Of a stretch of 16,476 bases of DNA, positions 1 to 8,006 are shown piece after piece. Position 1 is the stretch's first letter. Each line of letters starts with the position of its first letter. The DNA is from Pseudopedobacter sp039918235 (lineage in GTDB: Bacteria > Bacteroidota > Bacteroidia > Sphingobacteriales > Sphingobacteriaceae), in contig JBDSHZ010000082.1 in the NCBI GenBank assembly GCA_039918235.1, positions 1-16,476 of the forward strand. Reading direction: 5' to 3'. The position numbers were made by a program, and so were the translations under genes. The notes under the pieces are model-generated. The model was not told the origin of the DNA, ran no database searches, and was given only the letters and a program-made list of their open reading frames with translations.

Positions 1-26
1 TAGCCCATGGTTTAAACCATGGGCTA
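1..26. repeat. Perfect 26-bp palindrome at window edge
   Basis: Bases 1-26 read the same on both strands: an arm TAGCCCATGGTTT is followed directly by its reverse complement, with no loop. A T/A-rich stretch follows (27-38). It may be a bidirectional terminator for a gene to the left of the window, or one copy of a dispersed intergenic palindrome. The sequence alone does not decide, and the window edge may cut off further structure. Confidence 0.6.
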
Positions 27-231
27 TATTTAAATTTCTTCAATAACCGCTTTAACAGTTTTCAAAATAGTATAATTGTTTGAAGACTTACTAATTAGTT
101 TCTCTTATGCCAATTATGTTTAAAGCAATGATTATTTTCAATTCAGAATCGCTATAAATTAAATACAAAGCTTTGAATGTTAGCGATCTTATTTTTGATT
201 GTGTAATTTTGTGTTAACAAAAAAATCGCAA

Positions 232-1557
232 ATGGATGATTTTATAGCAGCCCGATCCCAAATGGCCCTATCGCTGGGTTTCCACATCATATTTTCTTGC
301 ATCGGCATGGTGATGCCTTTCTTTATGGCGGTGTCACATTACATTTATTTACGCACCAAAGACCCGATGTACCGTAACATCACCAAGGCTTGGAGTAAAG
401 GCGTAGCCATTTTTTTTGCTACGGGAGCAGTTTCTGGAACGGTGCTTTCCTTCGAGCTAGGTTTGTTATGGCCAAAGTTTATGGAACATGCCGGACCAAT
501 TTTCGGGATGCCATTTTCTTTAGAAGGAACTGCTTTCTTCATTGAAGCCATTGCCTTAGGCTTTTACCTTTACGGATGGGACCGGTTTAACAAATGGTTT
601 CATTGGTTTACTGGAGTGGTAGTGGGTGTAAGTGGTTTATTATCTGGTATTTTGGTAGTTGCAGCCAATGCTTGGATGAATGCACCGGCAGGATTTGACT
701 TTGTAAACGGTGAATACCTCAACATCGATCCTATAAAAGCCATGTTTAACGATGCCTGGTTCTCTCAGGCTTTACATATGAGTATCGCTGCATTTGCAGC
801 TACTGGATTTGCAGTTGCAGGAATTCATGCCTTAATGATTTTAAGAAAACAGAATATACTATTTCATACCCGTTCTTTTAAAATAGCAGCCATCTTCGGG
901 ACAATTGCCGCGGTTATTCAACCTTTAAGTGGCGATATCTCGGCCAAATTCGTAGCAAAGAGTCAGCCTGCAAAGCTGGCCGCTATGGAAGCACATTTCC
1001 ATACCGAGAAAAGTGCCCCATTAATTATCGGTGGCATTCCTGATGTGGAGAATGAAAAAGTGGATTACGCCATTAAGCTTCCAGGCGTATTAAGTTTTAT
1101 GATTCATAATGATTTTAATGCGGAAGTGAAAGGTTTAGATCAGATCCCTAAAGAAAACCAACCTCCAATTGCCATTACCCATTATGCATTTCAGATCATG
1201 GTAGGTTTAGGGATGATGATGATGGGGATTGCTGTCGCTTATTTTATTGCACTCTGGAAAAAGAAAAGCTGGCTACAGCAAAAATGGTTACTCCGGCTTT
1301 TTGTTATCGCAACTCCTTTAGGGTTTATTGCAGTAGAAGCTGGCTGGACAGTGACGGAAGTTGGAAGGCAACCTTGGATCATCAATGGGGTGATGCGTAC
1401 CGCTGATGCCGTTACGCCTATGCCCGGCATTGCCTATTCCTTCTATTTATTTACAGCAGTATATGTTTCGCTATCCGTAATTGTCACCTTTATGCTGTAC
1501 CGACAAATTAAAATGGTGCCTAAATTATATGATATTCCAACAGACGTTAAATTATAA
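232..1557 (+). CDS. cydA: Cytochrome bd ubiquinol/menaquinol oxidase subunit I
   Basis: Catalytic subunit of cytochrome bd oxidase, which oxidises membrane quinol and reduces O2 to water. It is a polytopic inner-membrane protein. I start it at ATG 232 (441 aa); an in-frame TTG at 199 would add 11 residues that do not fit the family N-terminus. Family residues are visible: His18 (heme b595 ligand), His182 and Met323 (heme b558 ligands), Glu98 and Glu105 (proton and heme region), Lys248 and Glu253 in AKLAAMEA (quinol site), and GRQPW at 378-382. At 441 aa, against 522 in E. coli, it is the short-Q-loop type. cydB follows 3 nt after the stop, so the two are co-transcribed. No convincing promoter was found upstream. 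Confidence 0.97.
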   Translation: MDDFIAARSQMALSLGFHIIFSCIGMVMPFFMAVSHYIYLRTKDPMYRNITKAWSKGVAIFFATGAVSGTVLSFELGLLWPKFMEHAGPIFGMPFSLEGTAFFIEAIALGFYLYGWDRFNKWFHWFTGVVVGVSGLLSGILVVAANAWMNAPAGFDFVNGEYLNIDPIKAMFNDAWFSQALHMSIAAFAATGFAVAGIHALMILRKQNILFHTRSFKIAAIFGTIAAVIQPLSGDISAKFVAKSQPAKLAAMEAHFHTEKSAPLIIGGIPDVENEKVDYAIKLPGVLSFMIHNDFNAEVKGLDQIPKENQPPIAITHYAFQIMVGLGMMMMGIAVAYFIALWKKKSWLQQKWLLRLFVIATPLGFIAVEAGWTVTEVGRQPWIINGVMRTADAVTPMPGIAYSFYLFTAVYVSLSVIVTFMLYRQIKMVPKLYDIPTDVKL

Positions 1558-1560
1558 GCT

Positions 1561-2583
1561 ATGCTTTACGTAGTCATGATTTTTTTATGGGCCGCCATTT
1601 TGCTTTACCTACTCTTGGGAGGTGCAGATTTTGGGGCCGGCATTTTGGAGCTATTTACCTCCTATCAAAACAAGGACAAAACCCGTAAAACCATGTACAG
1701 GGCAATCGGACCGGTTTGGGAAGCCAACCACATGTGGCTCATCATTACCATTGTGATTTTATTTGTTGGTTTTCCCAGTATCTATACCACCATGTCTACC
1801 TACATGCACATTCCACTTCTGCTGATGTTGATGGGGATTATTGCCAGAGGAACGGCGTTTACTTTTAGACATTATGATGCAGTAAAAGATGAAATGCAAA
1901 ATGTTTATAATAAGATATTTGTGTATTCCAGTTTTATCACGCCACTTTTCTTAGGAATTATCGCCGGAAGCACCGTTTCCAGAAGAATTGATCCAAATGC
2001 TAATAACTTCTTAGATGCTTATATTTTTAGCTGGGTGAATCTCTTTTCCTTTGCTGTTGGTTTGTTTACGGTAGCCATATGCGGTTTTCTGGCTGCGGTA
2101 TTCATTATTGGGGAAACTCAGGACGAAAAGGAGAAGAAAAGATTTATCCGTAAGGCAAAGACTTTTAATATTGCAGCCGTATCAGCAGGAGCTTTGGTTT
2201 TTCTGGCTTCATTGTATGAAAAAATTCCATTGACGGAATGGGTATTTGGCAATCCAGTAGGAATTACCGCATTTACTTTAGCTACCATTTCGGTAGGGAT
2301 TTTATGGCTGATCTGGAATACAGAGAGCACCAATATGATGAGATTATTGGCAGGTTTTCAAATTACCATGATTTTATTGATCACCACGTGGAAACATTAT
2401 CCAAATATCATTCTCCTCAAAAATGGAGGCTCCCTTTCCCTATTGGAAGAACAAGGAAATGAAAAAACCATTAATGCTTTGGCTTGGGCTTTGCTCATTG
2501 GCAGTATTTTTATTCTGCCTGCTTTAGTATACCTAATTTATAGCTTTCAGAAGCCAAAAGGGAAAGTGGTTTCTGAAAATTAG
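1561..2583 (+). CDS. cydB: Cytochrome bd oxidase subunit II
   Basis: Second integral membrane subunit of cytochrome bd oxidase, pairing with CydA. The 340-aa protein is hydrophobic throughout. It carries the family's N-terminal signature GGADFGAGILEL in helix 1 (about residues 20-31), followed by the GPVWEANHMWLI segment (about 50-61) typical of CydB. It begins 3 nt after cydA, consistent with a two-gene operon and tight translational linkage. No cydX/cydS-like mini-protein follows: the 148 bp after the stop are AT-rich and show no recognisable small membrane ORF. No CydDC assembly transporter lies in the window. The gene to the right is convergent. Confidence 0.97.
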   Translation: MLYVVMIFLWAAILLYLLLGGADFGAGILELFTSYQNKDKTRKTMYRAIGPVWEANHMWLIITIVILFVGFPSIYTTMSTYMHIPLLLMLMGIIARGTAFTFRHYDAVKDEMQNVYNKIFVYSSFITPLFLGIIAGSTVSRRIDPNANNFLDAYIFSWVNLFSFAVGLFTVAICGFLAAVFIIGETQDEKEKKRFIRKAKTFNIAAVSAGALVFLASLYEKIPLTEWVFGNPVGITAFTLATISVGILWLIWNTESTNMMRLLAGFQITMILLITTWKHYPNIILLKNGGSLSLLEEQGNEKTINALAWALLIGSIFILPALVYLIYSFQKPKGKVVSEN

Positions 2584-2731
2584 AATTATCGTTAATAATA
2601 TTAAAGACCAAGCAAGTATCAGATTAAAAAGTTAAGATTTTAATTTGATGAGGCTAAGCTATAATTTCTAACAACGACTAGTAATTATTTGTGAATTCTT
2701 GGCTATAATTTTAGAAAAATAACAGTTACTA

Positions 2732-3745
2732 TTAAAATATGCTGTTTCCCTTAACCAACAAATCCTGCTTTTCTTGAGTACAAACTGCATAGGAAAAACC
2801 TTTCTGAATGGCATAACTGCCATATTCCCCATTTTTATTCATTGCGAGAAAACCCACTTGTAATGTTCTCGCTTTCACAGGCTTTTTATTAATGATCCTT
2901 TGTACAGCTTCCTTGCAGGCATCTTCAGGACTGTATCCCTGACGCATCAATTCCACCACTAAAAAGCTTCCAACATTACGCATCACTTCTTCTCCCACTC
3001 CGGTAGCAGTAGCTCCGCCTACTTCATTATCTATGTATAAACCTGCTCCAATAACGGGGCTATCACCTACCCTGCCATGCATTTTGTAAGCCATGCCGCT
3101 GGTGGTACAGCCTCCGCATATATTTCCTGCTTTGTCCATAGCCAATATCCCTAACGTATCATGATTAAATTGGTTGCCTGGTAATTTATTTGGAGAGAAA
3201 TGCTCATTTTCTATATTGATCTCAGGTTTATATTCTGACTTTATCAACCATTGCTTCCAAGCCTTTTCAGATTCCGGTGTGAGCAGCTCTTTCTTCTCAA
3301 AGCCATTTGCCAATGCAAACTGTGTGGCACCTGCACCTACCAATAACACATGTGGGGTTTTCTCCATCACCAATCGGGCAACAGAAATTGGATGATCTAT
3401 ATATTCCATAGCGGCTACAGCACCGCAATTCCCCATCTCATCCATGATACAGGCATCCAAAGTGACATAGCCGTCTCTATCTGGGTAACCAGATGAACCA
3501 ACACTTCTGTTGTTCACGTCAGCCTCCGGTACTCTTCCTCCAGCCTCAATCGCATCTATCGCTTTACCTCCTTTTGATAAAACATCCCATGCTGCCTTGT
3601 TTGCTGCTATGCCAAAATCCCAAGTAGAGATCACAATGGGTAATACCTTTGCGCTATTTAAAGGTTTAGCCAATAATTTTGAATGGAGCAAAACTCCAGA
3701 AACTCCTAAAGAACTTTTGATGATGAATTTCCTGCGATTGACCAT
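2732..3745 (-). CDS. Exported N4-(beta-N-acetylglucosaminyl)-L-asparaginase (glycosylasparaginase)
   Basis: Ntn-hydrolase that cleaves the GlcNAc-Asn bond of N-glycosylated asparagine. It matures by autoproteolysis before the nucleophilic threonine. I choose ATG 3745 (337 aa) because it directly precedes a twin-arginine-like signal, NRRKFIIKSSLGVSG (residues 3-17), with a hydrophobic stretch after it. The frame stays open to 3850, but that extension puts 35 odd residues before the signal. HDT at 195-197 places the nucleophile at Thr197. Relative to the Flavobacterium meningosepticum enzyme, Thr215, Arg225, Asp228, Thr248 and Gly249 fall at the same spacings (from memory of Thr152, Thr170, Arg180, Asp183, Thr203, Gly204), and Trp42 matches Trp11. 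It should be active. It is divergent from pbpC and convergent with cydB. The family also contains isoaspartyl peptidases and asparaginases, but the HGRVGDSP stretch favours glycosylasparaginase. Confidence 0.9.
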   Translation of the reverse strand: MVNRRKFIIKSSLGVSGVLLHSKLLAKPLNSAKVLPIVISTWDFGIAANKAAWDVLSKGGKAIDAIEAGGRVPEADVNNRSVGSSGYPDRDGYVTLDACIMDEMGNCGAVAAMEYIDHPISVARLVMEKTPHVLLVGAGATQFALANGFEKKELLTPESEKAWKQWLIKSEYKPEINIENEHFSPNKLPGNQFNHDTLGILAMDKAGNICGGCTTSGMAYKMHGRVGDSPVIGAGLYIDNEVGGATATGVGEEVMRNVGSFLVVELMRQGYSPEDACKEAVQRIINKKPVKARTLQVGFLAMNKNGEYGSYAIQKGFSYAVCTQEKQDLLVKGNSIF

Positions 3746-3920
3746 ATTTTTTAAGACATTAATTTCTAAAAATGATGATAAGTTTTTAAAAAACCTGAAT
3801 AATGTAGAAATAATACATTTCAGAACAGAATCAAGGTAAGGATTGCCCAAAACCTAAATCTTGTTAAAAAAATCAATAGCAATACGACACTAATTTTTGT
3901 AGAAAGAATTAGCTTCGTAA

Positions 3921-6305
3921 ATGCTACAGCCAAAATTCAATTCGCCAAAAACCATTGCTTGGAGTGTGGGACTCTCGATTGTGTTTTTGCTGTTTTGGTT
4001 CTCACTGCCTAAACCGCTGTTTAATTCCCCTACTTCCTATGTTATTGAAGGTGATCAAGGAGAATTGCTGAGCGCTGCAATAGCCAAAGACGGGCAATGG
4101 CGCTTTCCTTTACATGACAGCGTTCCTGATAAATTTATAAAATGCATCACCACTTTTGAGGATAAGCGTTTTTTATATCACTTGGGTGTGGATCCAATTG
4201 CTTTCGGAAGGGCAATTGTCCAGAACATCAAAAGCCGTAGGGTGGTGAGCGGTGGCAGCACTTTAACCATGCAGGTCATCCGCTTAAGCCGGAATAAAAA
4301 AAGAACTTTTGGACAAAAAATACTGGAAATGATCATGGCCAGCAGGATGGAATGTTCCTATTCTAAGCAGGAAATTTTAGCGCTGTATGCTGCCAATGCT
4401 CCTTTCGGAAGTAATGTAGTGGGTTTGGATGCTGCGTCTTGGCGTTATTTTGGTCGGCCACCACAAACTTTATCTTGGGCGGAAACCGCAACTTTAGCGG
4501 TGTTGCCCAATGCACCATCATTGGTACATCCTGGTAAAAACCGGAAGACTTTACTCCGTAAAAGGAATCTGCTCTTGGATCAGTTAAGGGAAGAAAAGAT
4601 GATAGATGAAAATACTTGCAAACTGGCAAAACTGGAAACGATTCCAGATGAACCGATTTCGCTTCCACAAAATGCACCGCATCTTTTAAACCGTTTCCAA
4701 GAAGATTTTAAGCTGCTCGATGCCAAAAGCACACGTTTGAGAACCACCCTTAAAGCAGATTTACAGCTCAACGTAGCCCGTTTATTAAAAAGATACCATC
4801 AACAGTTTAAAGCCAATGGCATCAACAATGCCGCTGCTTTGGTATTAGATGTGGAGAGCGGGAACACTTTGGCTTATGTAGGCAATGTTTACGAACCATC
4901 TGATCCTGAGATGGAAAGTTATGTGGATATGATCAAAGCCTTAAGAAGTCCTGGGAGTACTTTAAAACCTCTTTTATATGCCAGTATGCTGACCGATGGT
5001 TTTATATTGCCCAACACCCTAGTTCCAGATATCCCCACTCAGATTGGCGGATACACGCCACAGAATTACGATTTAGGTTATGATGGTGCTGTTCCGGCAT
5101 CCAAAGCACTCAGCCGTTCGCTAAATATTCCGGCTGTAAAAATGCTACAGCAATATAAATACGAACGCTTTTATAGTCAATTGAAGAAGGTGGGCATCAA
5201 CACCCTCAACAATCCCGCTGATTTTTATGGCTTATCCATGATTTTAGGCGGCTGTGAGGTGAGCATGTGGGAGCTGGCAGGTACCTATGCCAGTATGGCT
5301 CGTTCCCTAAATCATTATAAACAGCATCCAAAGCAATACAATTCGGCAGATTTTCACCCACCTACCTACATCCGGCAAAAAGAAAAAAAGGAAACCCGTT
5401 TAGAGCAATCTTCTGTAACAGATTATGGTTCCTTGTTCTATACTTTTCTGGCCATGCAGGAAGTGATGCGCCCCGGTGAAGAACTGCTTTGGGAGCAATT
5501 CTCTTCCTCAAAGAAAATTTCTTGGAAAACAGGTACCAGTTTTGGTTTTAGGGATGGCTGGGCGATAGGTTTAAACAGTGGCTACGTAGTATGTGTTTGG
5601 GTAGGCAATGCGGATGGGGAAGGCAGGCCAAATTTAACCGGAATCCAAACTGCAGCACCAATACTGTTCGATATTTTTGACCTCCTGCCTTCAAGTCCGG
5701 ATTTTAAAGCTCCTTACAAAAACTTAATCAAAACTGCAGTATGCAAAGAAAGCGGTTATCGGGCTGGCGAATATTGCGATAGTTTGATCCAATATATGCC
5801 TGTCACCGCTTCTAAAACAGCAATCTGTCCTTATCATCAATTGGTACATTTAAATCAGGAAGAAACATTTCAGGTAACCTCTGCCTGTATTTCTCCCGAA
5901 CAGATGGTGCATATAAACTGGTTTATATTGCCGCCTTCTATGGAGTATTATTACAAAGTACGCAACCGCGATTACAAAAGCCTCCCTCCTTTTAGTCCAC
6001 GCTGTGCCGAGGAGCAGGACAATTACAAACCTATGGAACTCATTTACCCAAAGAATAATGCTGCGGTTTATATTCCCTTAGAAATCGACGGCCAACGTGG
6101 GCAGGTCATCTTTAATGCCGCACACCGAAACCAGAAAAGCAAAATCTACTGGTCTATTGACAACAATTATATAGCTACCACCATAGATTTTCACCAGCTT
6201 GCGGTATCGCCAATAGCAGGAAAACATACATTGACGTTGGTAGATGATAAAGGAAACCGTTTAACGCAGTTATTTACGGTGCTGGATAAGGATAAAAAGA
6301 AATAA
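3921..6305 (+). CDS. pbpC: Penicillin-binding protein 1C, bifunctional glycosyltransferase/transpeptidase
   Basis: Membrane-anchored peptidoglycan synthase of 794 aa. An N-terminal signal anchor (about residues 12-29) precedes a GT51 glycosyltransferase domain with catalytic Glu80 in FEDKRF and GGSTLTMQ at 111-118. The transpeptidase domain has the SxxK serine in STLK (346-349), SLN at 400-402 and KTGTS at 536-540. After it comes a cysteine-containing linker (Cys608, 619, 636, 656) and a C-terminal BiPBP_C-type beta domain from about 700, which is the PBP1C architecture rather than PBP1A. All catalytic motifs are intact. In many bacteria pbpC sits beside an alpha-2-macroglobulin gene; none is present here. 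The start is the first ATG in a frame whose next residues lead straight into the anchor. A TA-N3-TTTG element at 3891-3899 lies just upstream but lacks a well-spaced -33 partner. Confidence 0.95.
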   Translation: MLQPKFNSPKTIAWSVGLSIVFLLFWFSLPKPLFNSPTSYVIEGDQGELLSAAIAKDGQWRFPLHDSVPDKFIKCITTFEDKRFLYHLGVDPIAFGRAIVQNIKSRRVVSGGSTLTMQVIRLSRNKKRTFGQKILEMIMASRMECSYSKQEILALYAANAPFGSNVVGLDAASWRYFGRPPQTLSWAETATLAVLPNAPSLVHPGKNRKTLLRKRNLLLDQLREEKMIDENTCKLAKLETIPDEPISLPQNAPHLLNRFQEDFKLLDAKSTRLRTTLKADLQLNVARLLKRYHQQFKANGINNAAALVLDVESGNTLAYVGNVYEPSDPEMESYVDMIKALRSPGSTLKPLLYASMLTDGFILPNTLVPDIPTQIGGYTPQNYDLGYDGAVPASKALSRSLNIPAVKMLQQYKYERFYSQLKKVGINTLNNPADFYGLSMILGGCEVSMWELAGTYASMARSLNHYKQHPKQYNSADFHPPTYIRQKEKKETRLEQSSVTDYGSLFYTFLAMQEVMRPGEELLWEQFSSSKKISWKTGTSFGFRDGWAIGLNSGYVVCVWVGNADGEGRPNLTGIQTAAPILFDIFDLLPSSPDFKAPYKNLIKTAVCKESGYRAGEYCDSLIQYMPVTASKTAICPYHQLVHLNQEETFQVTSACISPEQMVHINWFILPPSMEYYYKVRNRDYKSLPPFSPRCAEEQDNYKPMELIYPKNNAAVYIPLEIDGQRGQVIFNAAHRNQKSKIYWSIDNNYIATTIDFHQLAVSPIAGKHTLTLVDDKGNRLTQLFTVLDKDKKK

Positions 6306-6333
6306 ATAGCCACTTAAAATCTTAATCCCTAAC

Positions 6334-6349
6334 TTGTTATAAATAACAA
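6334..6349. terminator. Weak hairpin between convergent pbpC and a small gene
   Basis: TTGTTA (6334-6339) and TAACAA (6344-6349) form a 6-bp stem around TAAA, followed on the plus strand by TGTTTTCC. It lies 28 nt after the pbpC stop and 19 nt before the end of the minus-strand gene, so it could end either transcript. The stem is AT-rich and short, so this is a weak call. Confidence 0.3.
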
Positions 6350-6367
6350 TGTTTTCCGTTACAAGCC

Positions 6368-6751
6368 TTAATCTTCCAATTCATCCGTCACCTCACCTTC
6401 TACAGGTGAAACTTTTGGAACAGCTGGTATGTTTACTATTTTTAGAATGTATGCTTTACCCAAACTCAGCTTGAAATGTTGGCCCTGCAACAACTCCTTT
6501 ACTTTATCATTGCTCATTAAAACATCATATAAATCTCTTGCTACTGCCGAGCCTGAAATATTGTTTTTTACTTTACCATTTTCTAGCTCTAAACTAAAGC
6601 CATAATCTGATTTATTTCTATTGCCCAAACTATGGAAATCTGATCTTGTAAAGTTTATTTCTTGTTCTTCCGATATTGCCTTTTTGAGTTGTATTGCAAA
6701 TACAGGCAAATATCTTTTCCAAAGTGGGTAATATAAATTTACTTCTATCAT
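6368..6751 (-). CDS. Hypothetical 127-aa cytoplasmic protein
   Basis: I do not recognise this protein. It has 127 residues, no signal peptide and no membrane segment. The N-terminal half (MIEVNLYYPLWKRYLPVF) is aromatic-rich, a charged middle section follows, and the C-terminus is proline- and acid-rich (from about residue 107, ending DELED). The composition and the mixed alpha/beta-looking pattern are those of a real protein, and no overlapping ORF on the other strand competes. It is convergent with pbpC, and a long empty region lies upstream. No clear promoter motif was found before ATG 6751. It could be lineage-specific. The function is unknown. Confidence 0.7.
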   Translation of the reverse strand: MIEVNLYYPLWKRYLPVFAIQLKKAISEEQEINFTRSDFHSLGNRNKSDYGFSLELENGKVKNNISGSAVARDLYDVLMSNDKVKELLQGQHFKLSLGKAYILKIVNIPAVPKVSPVEGEVTDELED

Positions 6752-7055
6752 ATTATTAAATGTGTTTAAAACGCGGTGTTTTCGGCTAAATTAAGTAAAA
6801 TGATGGTATGTAATGGAAATCCTATTCAATTATAATATATTTTACGTTAATTTTTCTCAATGCGCTAAGTGTGAACCCCTATTATTTTATTTTTTTTTAG
6901 ATAAATATTGATTAACAATCAAGCCTTTAAGCTACTGAACATCATCAGAAATTCTAAAAAAATAAAGTTTAAATTATTTCATCTGCTCCTCGCGAAATAT
7001 TGTAAAATAGCATCACTAGCTATAGGGTATTAGGTAGTAAGTGGTTCTGTTAGTG

Positions 7056-7093
7056 TTCGCTCATCTTACGTTTTAAGACGTAAGATGAGCGAA
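7056..7093. repeat. 16-bp perfect inverted repeat with 6-nt loop
   Basis: The arm TTCGCTCATCTTACGT (7056-7071) is matched exactly by ACGTAAGATGAGCGAA (7078-7093) around TTTAAG. There is no T-tract after either arm, so it does not look like an ordinary intrinsic terminator, and it does not sit at a gene end: the nearest stops are hundreds of bases away. Options are a dispersed palindromic element, a cruciform or protein-binding site, or part of a small structured RNA. Confidence 0.75.
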
Positions 7094-7193
7094 TAGGTAC
7101 CGAACGAAGATAGAAGCTGAAGCGAAAGTGACATTATCGCCTCTATTCGCCATACTTATTATTAGTTATTAATAAAATTTGCTTTCAGTTTAA

Positions 7194-7225
7194 TTGCTAC
7201 AATCTCATTCATATTTCTATTTTTG
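7194..7225 (+). promoter_or_regulatory. Bacteroidota-type promoter for the DedA gene
   Basis: A -7 element TATTTTTG (7218-7225) matches TAnnTTTG exactly, and a TTG (7194-7196) lies 21 bp upstream, inside the usual range for Bacteroidota primary sigma promoters. Transcription would begin about 10 nt before ATG 7242, giving a very short leader. The call rests on motif and spacing only. Confidence 0.5.
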
Positions 7226-7241
7226 ATGCAAAATAATCAGC

Positions 7242-7895
7242 ATGGAAGTTATTCAAAGCATCATTGATTTTATACTGCATATTGATGTTCATTTAAGTGA
7301 AATCATTAAAGATTATCAGGTTTGGACCTATCTGATCCTATTCATCATCATTTTTGCCGAAACTGGCTTTGTAGTTACCCCATTTTTACCTGGGGATTCT
7401 TTGTTAATTGCAGCGGGTGCTTTAATAGCAGTTGGTAATACTGGTTTAAACGTTTACTTGTTGGCTTTGCTCCTCGTTACTGCAGCCATATTGGGGAATA
7501 TTGTCAATTATGAAATGGGAAGGGTTTTAGGTGCTAGGGTATTTAAACCTGAGAATAAAATTTTAAAACTGGAATATTATATCCAAACTCAAGAATTTTT
7601 TGATAAACATGGTGCTAAGGCCATTATCATTGGCAGGTTTTTACCCATTTTAAGAACCATAGTTCCTTTTGTAGCGGGTATTGGTAAACTGGCCCGCACA
7701 AGGTATAACCTTTATAATATTGTAGGTGGCACCATCTGGATTTTATCCTTTCTTTTTGCAGGTTACTTTTTAGGTAATTTTCCTTTCTTTAAAAAGAACT
7801 TTTCTTTAATTATTTTGGGAATTATTGCTTTCACCATTTTTCCTGCTATTTATGCGGTAGTCAAAAGCAGGTTAAGTAAAAAAGTGATTGAATAA
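7242..7895 (+). CDS. DedA/VTT-family membrane protein
   Basis: Polytopic inner-membrane protein of the DedA (SNARE-associated, VTT domain) family. Members act in envelope homeostasis, and some recycle lipid carriers such as undecaprenyl phosphate or phospholipid head-group lipids. The 217-aa length is typical. Family motifs: Glu40 with FLPGDSLL (48-55), whose Asp52 matches the essential Glu/Asp pair of E. coli YqjA; GNIVNYEMGR (85-94); and GRFLPILRTIVPFVAG (131-146) with Arg132 and Arg138, the conserved arginine pair. Several hydrophobic segments are visible: about 28-62, 70-90, 160-180 and 186-207. It is monocistronic and convergent with the pseudouridine synthase gene. The exact lipid substrate cannot be read from sequence. 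Confidence 0.92.
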   Translation: MEVIQSIIDFILHIDVHLSEIIKDYQVWTYLILFIIIFAETGFVVTPFLPGDSLLIAAGALIAVGNTGLNVYLLALLLVTAAILGNIVNYEMGRVLGARVFKPENKILKLEYYIQTQEFFDKHGAKAIIIGRFLPILRTIVPFVAGIGKLARTRYNLYNIVGGTIWILSFLFAGYFLGNFPFFKKNFSLIILGIIAFTIFPAIYAVVKSRLSKKVIE

Positions 7896-8006
7896 TTTTA
7901 TCGGTGTAAAAAAACAAAGTTTCAGTGATGTTGAATCTTATTTCATCATCTTTAAAAGAATTATTGAGTCTTTTAAATCAGCACAGAAAATAAATAATAC
8001 CTTGTT

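Larger units (their letters stand above)
6752..7241. other. 490-bp AT-rich intergenic region
   Basis: No credible ORF on either strand. It holds a run of nine or more T residues near 6890, a small imperfect hairpin TTGATT/AATCAA (6908-6922), the long perfect inverted repeat at 7056-7093 and, at its right end, the dedA promoter. The gene to its left (6368-6751) is transcribed leftward and dedA rightward, so divergent promoters are expected here, but only the dedA one is recognisable. The part from about 7050 to 7150 is less AT-rich than the rest and could be transcribed or be a relic. Confidence 0.5.

Noticed and set aside
190..211. TATTTTTG (190-197) and TAATTTTG (204-211) as -7 elements for cydA
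   Set aside because: The only nearby upstream TTG (173-175) gives gaps of 14 and 28 bp, outside the usual range. The region is AT-rich, so chance matches are likely.
199..231. Upstream extension of cydA from a TTG codon
   Set aside because: The added residues MCNFVLTKKSQ do not resemble the CydA N-terminus; MDDFIAARSQMALSLGFH from ATG 232 aligns His18 with the heme ligand.
3510..3839. 109-aa plus-strand frame opposite the glycosylasparaginase
   Set aside because: It is antisense to a gene with fully conserved active-site motifs and has no protein-like features of its own.
3746..3850. N-terminal extension of the glycosylasparaginase
   Set aside because: It would put 35 residues before an obvious twin-arginine signal peptide and reaches into the divergent promoter region.
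4363..4677. 104-aa minus-strand frame inside pbpC
   Set aside because: It is antisense to the glycosyltransferase domain of pbpC and has a composition typical of a shadow frame.
7050..7150. Insertion sequence end or MITE
   Set aside because: A single inverted repeat is present without a flanking target duplication or transposase, so no mobile element can be claimed from the sequence alone.
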